In this document: piece by piece, positions 8,698-14,401 of the stretch
How the letters are laid out: every line of letters starts with the position of its first letter
Position numbering within the stretch: the first letter of the stretch is position 1
Assembly: GCA_023429825.1 (NCBI GenBank)
Contig: JAEZDC010000114.1
Coordinates: forward strand, 4,763 to 68,762
Direction: 5' to 3'
Length of the DNA stretch: 64,000 nucleotides
Source of the DNA: Bacteroidota bacterium
Lineage (GTDB): Bacteria > Bacteroidota > Bacteroidia > Chitinophagales > Chitinophagaceae
Position numbers and translations under genes: made by a program
The notes under the pieces: generated by a model
What the model saw: the letters and a program-made list of their open reading frames with translations, nothing else
The model's database searches: none
What the model was told of the DNA's origin: nothing

Positions 8698-9100
8698 ACC
8701 TCACCCCTAACCCCTCTCCAAAAGAGAGGGGAATGACATTCTGCTAGGTTGAACTTACAACACTCATTGGTCCTAAATCCGTAGTATTTAAACCACCTTG
8801 AGCGCCTCTCGCCAGCGTCGGGACTGGTCAAGGGTCCCCAAATCCCTCTCCAAAAGAGAGGGGAATGACATTCTGCTAGGTTGAACCTACAACACCCATT
8901 GTTCCTAAATCCGTAGTATAAACAACCCTTGAGCGCCTCTCGCCAGCGTCGGGACTGGTCAAGGGTCCCCTAACCCCTCTCCAAAAGAGAGGGGAATGGC
9001 GTTCTGCTATGTTGAACTTACAGCACTCATTGTTCCTAAATCCGTAGTAGTTAACCACCCTTGAGCGCCCCTCGCCAACGTCGGGATTGGTTAAGGGTGA
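8698..9100. repeat. Three-copy ~131-bp tandem repeat with an internal palindrome
   Basis: Three near-identical units lie head to tail with periods of 132 and 131 bp. Each holds the inverted repeat CCCCTCTC-CAAAA-GAGAGGGG (8711-8731; 8844-8863, shortened by one base; 8974-8994), then AATGACATTCTGCTAGG-like sequence, CCTAAATCCGTAGTA, and a closing GTCGGGACTGGTCAAGGG-like block. Small differences between copies show the array is not an assembly artefact. The palindrome has no T-tract, so it is a poor terminator. A diverged relative of the palindrome lies at 10685-10720. Confidence 0.85.
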
Positions 9101-9125
9101 CATCACCTAACAGTAAAGCCTTCTC

Positions 9126-9191
9126 ATGCTTTAGTAATGCTTTAGTAATGCTTTAGTAATGCCTTTATAATGCCTTTACAATGCCTTTAGG
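9126..9191 (+). repeat. 11-bp tandem repeat, 6 units
   Basis: Six consecutive 11-mers: three identical ATGCTTTAGTA, then ATGCCTTTATA, ATGCCTTTACA and ATGCCTTTAGG. The period is close to one DNA helical turn. It lies about 250 bp before the cassette gene at 9440, and no gene covers it. Confidence 0.85.
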
Positions 9192-9439
9192 ATAGAGGCA
9201 ACCTCATGGTGTCTAGTCCTAAAACATCGACCAATTAAGGGTGAATTGCCATGCGGCATACAATAATTTTTTTTCTCTGAAACGAAGTCGGGACAAGGGT
9301 TCCACGAGGGTTCCGGAACCGGTGTGACTGTTCTTGCACAAAGTGGTGAAATATGTTTGTTCTGCAATTGCAACCACATGTGGGCTCCTGACGAGGGGCA
9401 GGCAAGTAACAAGATTTCATCATTTTAAAAAACCAATTT

Positions 9440-10189
9440 ATGGCAAAGCAAGCGGGTATATTACCCATTGAAGGTACCATAGGAAACATCACGTTCTTCA
9501 AGAGCAAGGATGGCTTCATGGTACGCCAGAAAGGCGGGATCAGCGCAGAAAAGATCGCTCATGATCCTGCATTTAAAAGAACCCGTGAAAACGGGGCCGA
9601 GTTTGGCAGGGCAGGTAAGGCAGGAAAGCTGTTGCGGGCTGCATTGAGGAGTTTGCTTGTTAGAACAAGAGACAAGCGAATGGTGTCGAGGCTTACTGCA
9701 AGGTTCGTGAAGGTTATCCAGGAAGACCAGGTAAACAACAGAGGCCTGCGTAATGTGATCGATGGCGAGGCAATGTTGCTGCAGGGGTTCGAGTTTAACA
9801 AGCATGCAAACCTGAGCAGCACGCTGTACGAGCCGATCACACCAACGATCGACCGTGTAAACGGGCTATTGAAAGTTGAGGTGCCCATTTTTGATCCGGC
9901 CAAAGGATTGGCTATTCCTCCGGGTGCCACTCATTTTAAAATTCACGCTGCAGGTACAGAAGTGGATTTTGAAAACGAGGTTTTCGTGAGTGATTTCAAG
10001 GCCAGCGCTAACCTGGCATTGAATGCACCTACACCACAGGTGACGCTCACTGCGAATGTTACGCCGGCGAGTACCCATCCATTGATCCTGGTTGTGGGCA
10101 TTGAGTTTATGCAAGAAGTGAATGGCGCAAAGTATCCATTGAATAATGGTTCTTTCAATGCTGCCAGTATTGTAAAAGTTGATGCTTAA
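9440..10189 (+). CDS. Conserved hypothetical protein, first gene of a small cassette
   Basis: A 249-residue protein of unknown function. The N-terminus (IEGTIGNITFFKSKDGFMV) and a basic middle part (EFGRAGKAGKLLRAALRSLL, about residues 53-75) resemble hypothetical proteins I recall from many Bacteroidota genomes; this is memory, not a search. The C-terminal half is rich in Thr, Pro, Val and Ala and looks like beta-sandwich sequence. There is no signal peptide or membrane segment. It is followed immediately by a DUF5675-type gene (1-bp overlap) and two small membrane proteins. A structural or DNA/particle-binding role is possible but unsupported. Confidence 0.75.
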   Translation: MAKQAGILPIEGTIGNITFFKSKDGFMVRQKGGISAEKIAHDPAFKRTRENGAEFGRAGKAGKLLRAALRSLLVRTRDKRMVSRLTARFVKVIQEDQVNNRGLRNVIDGEAMLLQGFEFNKHANLSSTLYEPITPTIDRVNGLLKVEVPIFDPAKGLAIPPGATHFKIHAAGTEVDFENEVFVSDFKASANLALNAPTPQVTLTANVTPASTHPLILVVGIEFMQEVNGAKYPLNNGSFNAASIVKVDA

Positions 10190-10587
10190 TGACCGGGGCT
10201 ATGGAGTTGCGGCTAGAGAGGCAATACCTTGAACGAGCTACGAACGGTGTGTTGTATTCCGGAAATGAAAAGCTGGGGTATACTATAGAGCTCCCATGGA
10301 AGGATAACGCTAAGCAGGTGTCGTGCATACCGGAAGGGCGTTACCGCCTGGTGCGGAGGAAAAGTAAGAAGTACGGCGATCACTTTTTAGTGAAAGATGT
10401 ACCTAACAGGCAACTGATACTGATCCATCCTGCCAATGATGCGGTGAAAGAACTGAAAGGATGCATTGCACCAGTGACACTCCTGGTTGGTGAAGGGAAG
10501 GGCCTCTACTCGAAAAAGGCGTTGGCCCATCTGTATGCTGTGATCGGAGATGAGCCGGAAGTATATCTCACCATCATTGCAAAATAA
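10189..10587 (+). CDS. DUF5675 family protein
   Basis: A 132-residue protein matching what I know of the DUF5675 family: an N-terminal beta-rich part (LGYTIELPWKDN), a PEGRYRLVRRKS segment, a DHFLVKDVP segment, and the hallmark ILIHPANDAVKELKGCI. Family members occur in bacteria and phages and have no established activity. The translation starts at ATG 10189, overlapping the stop of the previous gene; a second ATG at 10201 is also possible. Coupling to the 249-aa gene suggests joint function. Conserved His and Cys residues would suit an enzyme, but this is inference. Confidence 0.8.
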   Translation: MTGAMELRLERQYLERATNGVLYSGNEKLGYTIELPWKDNAKQVSCIPEGRYRLVRRKSKKYGDHFLVKDVPNRQLILIHPANDAVKELKGCIAPVTLLVGEGKGLYSKKALAHLYAVIGDEPEVYLTIIAK

Positions 10588-10684
10588 CCAAGAGGTGTAA
10601 TGAATGAAGTTCCATGCATGAAGATGCCCGTTACAGCAATGCTGACAGAGAATGGAGAACTGAGTTCATTGCACCTTTTTTAAA

Positions 10685-10720
10685 CCTCCCCCCGAACCCC
10701 CTCCAAAGGAGAGGGAGACG
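10685..10720 (+). repeat. Diverged copy of the GAGAGGG palindrome
   Basis: The sequence CCCCCTCC-AAA-GGAGAGGG, preceded by CCTCCCCCCGAAC, resembles the palindrome of the 8.7-9.1 kb repeat (CCTAACCCCTCTCC and its inverse). The rest of the 288-bp gap between genes contains a second TCGGGACAAG block (10791) and no convincing gene. Confidence 0.45.
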
Positions 10721-10875
10721 ATTCTTGGTGAGATGGGTGCGGGAATGCAATAGGGAATTATTGTAAACCTCATCGAGCCCTCCTGAAGGATCGGGACAAG
10801 AATTCTACGAGAGGAGCAGAGTCGTAAAGGAAAGGGCGACAACCTAACAATTTAATTCATCGTAAAACATGATAC

Positions 10876-11121
10876 ATGAAAAAGATCATAGAAAGGGCTA
10901 AGGCGCCCACGCCTAAATTTTTTAAGGTGCTGCGTAATGTTGCATTGGTGATCACTGCTATTACAGGAACCATTGCTACAGCGCCAATCACACTGCCTGC
11001 AGCTGTGGTGAGTGCTGCGGGATATTTGAGTGTGGCGGGTAGTGTTGCGGCGGGTGTCAGCCAGCTTGCCAAAGAGGATGTAAAGAAAGTGAAGCGAAAG
11101 GATGCAAGTACAGAACAATAG
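10876..11121 (+). CDS. Small holin-like membrane protein
   Basis: An 81-residue protein with a basic N-terminus (MKKIIERAKAPTPKFF), two hydrophobic segments (about 19-41 and 44-62, rich in Ala, Ile, Thr and Val) joined by a short turn, and a charged, Lys-rich C-terminus. This layout is like phage holins or other small two-helix membrane proteins, but no family can be named. It follows the DUF5675-type gene after 288 bp and overlaps the next small gene by 20 bp. Confidence 0.6.
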   Translation: MKKIIERAKAPTPKFFKVLRNVALVITAITGTIATAPITLPAAVVSAAGYLSVAGSVAAGVSQLAKEDVKKVKRKDASTEQ

Positions 11122-11353
11122 CACACTCACCTGCACATTTTGTGGTACTATACTTTCTGTAATCAGTAATCTTTCGAGCAACGATGTGATTAAAACCATT
11201 ACCCTTGCTGCAATTGGTGCAACGGTGAGTTTTTTTATCAGTGTGGCGTGGAAAAGGTTATTTGTAAGAAAGAAGAAAAGGGATCGTAAGAGCCCTTTTA
11301 GGTTTTTGAACTTTCTTTTTTATCCTGTTTGTTCATCAAATCTTACTTATTGA
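11102..11353 (+). CDS. Small single-span membrane protein
   Basis: An 83-residue reading frame overlapping the previous gene by 20 bp. One hydrophobic helix (about residues 29-48, IKTITLAAIGATVSFFISVA) is followed by a strongly basic stretch (WKRLFVRKKKRDRK), as in inner-membrane anchors or one-span holin-like proteins. The helix-plus-basic pattern and the overlap support a real gene; the C-terminal 20 residues look less constrained. No family recognised. Confidence 0.5.
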   Translation: MQVQNNSTLTCTFCGTILSVISNLSSNDVIKTITLAAIGATVSFFISVAWKRLFVRKKKRDRKSPFRFLNFLFYPVCSSNLTY

Positions 11354-11558
11354 GCGAAAACCTGATTTTTATGTCATTTGCGAATGCGATTCTCATGCAG
11401 TTTTATGCAATACGTGCGAACTTGTAGGGCTTGCAGCGAAGGGATACATGAATTCCTTATCACCCTCACCCTTGAAGTGCCTCCCGCCTAATGCCAGACA
11501 GGCCAGGGTGGCATCTCGTTCAAAATCAAACGAGGCAGAAATATAGTTGATAAGCAAG
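11354..11558. other. Intergenic stretch, possible gene remnant
   Basis: This 205-bp stretch lies between the cassette and the convergent XRE gene. On the minus strand it contains a codon-like run (for example LLINYISASFDFERDATLAC) with no good start of its own, so it may be a decayed gene end. Nothing else is seen. Confidence 0.3.
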
Positions 11559-11786
11559 TCAAATCTTTTCTGTGAACCTATAGAATTCGGAGAGGTTGAT
11601 CTTGTAGTAGTCGCAGAGGTAGGAGATGGTGCTGACGGTGGGATTGGCTTTAGCGGTTTCAAGCCGGCCAATATGGATGTTGGTGTCGTTGTACACATCT
11701 TCCTGGCTGAGGCCACGTTCTTCCCGCACCTGCTTGAGGACTATCGCCATTTTTTTCAGCAATTTGTTATCTCTGAGGTGCGCCAT
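11559..11786 (-). CDS. XRE-family helix-turn-helix regulator
   Basis: A 75-residue DNA-binding protein made almost entirely of one HTH_3/XRE domain: LKQVREERGLSQEDVYNDTN, then IGRLETAKANPTVSTISYLCDYYKINLSEFY. Proteins of this size act as transcriptional repressors or activators in prophages, toxin-antitoxin loci and small accessory islands. It is convergent with the four-gene cassette and divergent from the 12.0-13.1 kb gene, so either could be its target. No toxin partner is visible. A start at the internal Met13 would still keep the domain. Confidence 0.85.
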   Translation of the reverse strand: MAHLRDNKLLKKMAIVLKQVREERGLSQEDVYNDTNIHIGRLETAKANPTVSTISYLCDYYKINLSEFYRFTEKI

Positions 11787-12005
11787 TGACGGCTCAAGGT
11801 GATTATAATCAGGATATTAATTAATGAGGTATATGTCATTTTCTGAAAAGCGAGCTGATTATTATTCAGACCATTACTAATTTCAATGAAGTGATCGCCA
11901 TCGTTATAGTTAGGAAATAAACCCTCATATAATGTGAAATGGTACATGCGAGATTGAAGATGTGGTGATCAAGGAAATGCTGTTGTGAACATAAACCCTC
12001 CCTTA

Positions 12006-13088
12006 ATGAAATATGTATTAGGAAAGTTAGACCGCTGTCTACATTCTCCCCATTCTTTAGGCGTTCCACTCGACGAACACTTTTTACAAAAAGAGCAGAA
12101 GCAAATACAAGAAATTATCATAGAGGATGTGTTTCGCATTGCGGATGAAAAAGTTATCCAGTTGTACATACGCCATCATCAAAACGGGCTCGTATTCTTA
12201 TTGAATGAACTTGACAGTGAGCGGGTGAAAAGATCACATGACCGTTATTTACTGAAAGCCTTCCGATCTACCCTTGAAGCATTACTTGGTTTTGTTGAAA
12301 GATATTTTTACCAGTATTTCGACAGAGCCTGTTATGTAGCGGATGGCTATAAGAAAATTGTATGCAACAATATTTTGCAGGCAAAGACGAACTTGGAAAC
12401 AAATAACTGGACCCGGGAGTTGCGATCAGCGTTTGAGAATGTGTTTAAAGAGCGTTGTGATAGTATAAAATTGACCTATAAGCAGGCATTTTATCTACAA
12501 GAGCTTGTACATGTTGTTGACCTGTCCATGGCGGTAGCGGAAGAGCAATTACTTTACCTGAACTTTAATGACCCCTTGTTTTACCGGTATTATACGATCA
12601 AAATAAGAGCCGCCCTTAATGAATGCGATACCAGGTTTGAAAAGCTTGAGGTTTTACACAGGTATCTTAAAGATCTGAAGCAACAGGTTCGAAAACCGAA
12701 TGTGTCTTACATGGATGATCATCCGCCAATTGTGGAGTGGGTGTTGGAATGGATCAATGAAGAGATCCGATATGAAGAAAAACTCAAACCACCCGTGACG
12801 CCAATGCCTGGGATATCAGAGCCGCCGGTAATTTATGGGAAAATAGAGACCAGTTTACCTGTAGCACAACTAGCAGCGATGGTCCGGGTTTTTGTAGATA
12901 GTGGTGTGCTAGTGAATATTAACCAAACCCAGTTGATGAGAATGGTGGTGAAGACATTTACATCCTTGAAGAAAGAAGAAATTTCACTTCAGAGTTTGAG
13001 GACGAGGTATTATAATGTGGAGACTGGAACGAAGGAGGCGGTGAAGGATGTGTTGATACGGATGATGAATGAAGTGAGGAGGTTGTGA
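12006..13088 (+). CDS. Hypothetical helical protein with RteC-like C-terminus
   Basis: A 360-residue, mostly helical cytoplasmic protein with no signal or membrane segment. The C-terminal 75 residues (VAQLAAMVRVFVDSG, NINQTQLMRMVVKTF, then EEISLQSLRTRYYNVE) recall a helical domain common in Bacteroidota accessory proteins, including RteC, which regulates excision of conjugative transposons. The match is by eye and weak. A GTG at 11985 preceded by AAGGAA at 8 bp gives an alternative 367-residue product; I prefer the ATG. It stands alone between the XRE gene and the convergent exosortase pair. Function unknown. Confidence 0.7.
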   Translation: MKYVLGKLDRCLHSPHSLGVPLDEHFLQKEQKQIQEIIIEDVFRIADEKVIQLYIRHHQNGLVFLLNELDSERVKRSHDRYLLKAFRSTLEALLGFVERYFYQYFDRACYVADGYKKIVCNNILQAKTNLETNNWTRELRSAFENVFKERCDSIKLTYKQAFYLQELVHVVDLSMAVAEEQLLYLNFNDPLFYRYYTIKIRAALNECDTRFEKLEVLHRYLKDLKQQVRKPNVSYMDDHPPIVEWVLEWINEEIRYEEKLKPPVTPMPGISEPPVIYGKIETSLPVAQLAAMVRVFVDSGVLVNINQTQLMRMVVKTFTSLKKEEISLQSLRTRYYNVETGTKEAVKDVLIRMMNEVRRL

Positions 13089-13151
13089 TTTGCTACTAAT
13101 CTTATAAAGGTGGGACTAATCCCCGATTTATTCAAATTGTTCTGATTCTTG

Positions 13152-13565
13152 TTAAATTGGTAATCTATTCTCTTTGCCAAAATATCTATAGAGGAATATA
13201 AGTACGCCGAAAGGCACAGGGCTGGTGAAAAATAAACGGAGATGGCCGATAAATTCCCTGAGGCTGAGATTCTCGATCCCCAGTGTCATGTCTATAATGC
13301 CCAATAAAGTTAGGCCGAAAATAATACAGGAGTAGCTGATCGACCATACCCCAAAAATCCATCTTGGGTGCATACTTTTCAGAGTATAATACCCGATAGC
13401 AGCAACACTAATAAGCAAAATATAGTTAACGCTATGCCGAAACGGTTTATTGGCTTTGAAAAAAGGGATGAGCATGCCCTCATACGTGCCCCAAAAAATC
13501 AAAGTAATAATAATTAGGCTAATCCAAATGTGTTTAGAAATTTTTTCTGGTAACAGGTCTGACAT
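13152..13565 (-). CDS. Exosortase-associated membrane protein
   Basis: A 137-residue protein with about four membrane segments (roughly residues 12-28, 45-62, 70-92 and 115-130). Its start overlaps the end of the exosortase gene by 32 bp, so the two are translated from one message. Bacteroidota exosortases commonly have small dedicated membrane partners of this size; that is the only basis for the name. No catalytic motif is seen. Confidence 0.75.
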   Translation of the reverse strand: MSDLLPEKISKHIWISLIIITLIFWGTYEGMLIPFFKANKPFRHSVNYILLISVAAIGYYTLKSMHPRWIFGVWSISYSCIIFGLTLLGIIDMTLGIENLSLREFIGHLRLFFTSPVPFGVLIFLYRYFGKENRLPI

Positions 13566-14145
13566 ATTGAGTCCAAGTAAAAAAAATGATGGCGTAAATA
13601 ACTATTTTAAATAAATAATGATGTGCAAAGTCGGCAAACGGATAATCGTTGACAAAAAGATAGGTTAGTCCAAAACATCTAAACGTATTCAATACAAAAA
13701 TTGAGATGATGCCGATTAATATAAAGGTTATTTTGCGTACGAGAGTAAAAGGGAAACATAATAAAAAACCGGAATATAAAACATATAACTCTAATCCATT
13801 ACATCCATCCGCAATTCCAACACTTCTTTTATCATTAACGTAAATAACCGTCATCTTAGTTGGATTTTGTCCCTTTGCTAATGGTGGTTTGATTTCTTCT
13901 CGTTGGTAAGCTACGCTATTTTTCATTAGGAGTGTGTACACAAGGGTCGTAGAGTACGCGGTGAGGTTAGTAAGCTGTCTGTCGGGCACACGAATAGGAA
14001 ACAGTAATAAGTGATATGTTAATTTCCAAATAATGAAGATGAAAAGAGCTCGCTTTAGGAAGTCTTTTACATTTTTAGGAAGATCAGAAATTAAAGGATG
14101 CAATTTCATCATGTATTTTTGGGGGTTTTTATCCGGCAAGTGCAT
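13534..14145 (-). CDS. Exosortase/archaeosortase family protein
   Basis: A 203-residue integral membrane transpeptidase-like protein. The three invariant residues of the family can be placed: Cys115 in IADGCNGLELY, Arg156 in LNTFRCFGL and His175 or His176 in ADFAHHYLF, with hydrophobic helices in between. Exosortases cleave C-terminal sorting signals such as PEP-CTERM and hand proteins on to the cell surface, usually alongside exopolysaccharide loci. The start at 14145 is supported by TAGGAA 5-6 bp upstream. It is transcribed away from the 42-kb polysaccharide operon. The subfamily (XrtF, N, X or Y) cannot be fixed from sequence by eye, and no target protein is evident in the window. Confidence 0.88.
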   Translation of the reverse strand: MHLPDKNPQKYMMKLHPLISDLPKNVKDFLKRALFIFIIWKLTYHLLLFPIRVPDRQLTNLTAYSTTLVYTLLMKNSVAYQREEIKPPLAKGQNPTKMTVIYVNDKRSVGIADGCNGLELYVLYSGFLLCFPFTLVRKITFILIGIISIFVLNTFRCFGLTYLFVNDYPFADFAHHYLFKIVIYAIIFFTWTQYVRPVTRKNF

Positions 14146-14294
14146 TCAATTCCTACAAAGAAACGATCGTTTTTGCCGACTATCTCTTTAAAATTTTCCA
14201 AAGTGATTATTACATATGTAGATATTAATTAATTCCGTTTATTAGCTTTTGATTAATACCACTAAAAGGCCTATTAATTCCTGCCCTCTTCCAC

Positions 14295-14302
14295 TATTTT
14301 TG
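14295..14302 (+). promoter_or_regulatory. Bacteroidota -7 box (TATTTTTG) for the polysaccharide operon
   Basis: A perfect TAnnTTTG match about 100 bp before the first operon gene, in the region shared with the divergent exosortase gene. It would give a leader of about 90 nt that contains a 26-codon open reading frame. Confidence 0.5.
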
Positions 14303-14309
14303 CCGCCTT

Positions 14310-14390
14310 ATGAATTGCCAGCCATCAAGTGAAGATGTGACTGAGGTGGCGAAGCTGAAAGTACTATTGATTCTGTTTTCTATTACCTAA
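14310..14390 (+). CDS. Possible leader peptide, 26 codons
   Basis: An ATG 8 bp after the -7 box opens a 26-codon frame ending in TAA 11 bp before the exporter ATG. The product has a polar N-half (MNCQPSSEDVTEVAKLK) and a hydrophobic tail (VLLILFSIT). The ATG is so close to the box that transcripts might start at or just after it. The position between promoter and first gene is the only support; it may be chance. Confidence 0.25.
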   Translation: MNCQPSSEDVTEVAKLKVLLILFSIT

Positions 14391-14401
14391 TATTGATTCA
14401 A

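Noticed and set aside
8711..8731. The GAGAGGGG palindrome as a terminator for the Wzi-like gene
   Set aside because: The stem is good but no T-rich run follows in any of the three copies.
8876..9106. A 76-codon minus-strand frame with repeated SPLFWRGVRG-like phrases
   Set aside because: It lies wholly inside the ~131-bp repeat array; the peptide repeat is a by-product of the DNA repeat and its palindrome.
9176..9519. Overlapping minus-strand frames of 78 and 94 codons upstream of the cassette
   Set aside because: They run across the 11-bp repeat or into the plus-strand cassette gene and show no protein-like composition.
10852..11199. Minus-strand frames of 115 and 89 codons opposite the small membrane protein
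   Set aside because: They mirror the Ala/Thr-rich plus-strand gene; the plus-strand product has a clear membrane-protein layout and better context.
11393..11716. A 107-codon minus-strand frame overlapping the XRE gene
   Set aside because: Its first half is the XRE gene read in the wrong frame. The second half looks somewhat protein-like but has no own start, so at most it is a remnant.
12006..13088. Reading the hypothetical protein as an RteC-type transposon regulator and the area as a conjugative element
   Set aside because: The similarity is limited to the C-terminal helices, and no integrase, relaxase or mobilisation gene is nearby.
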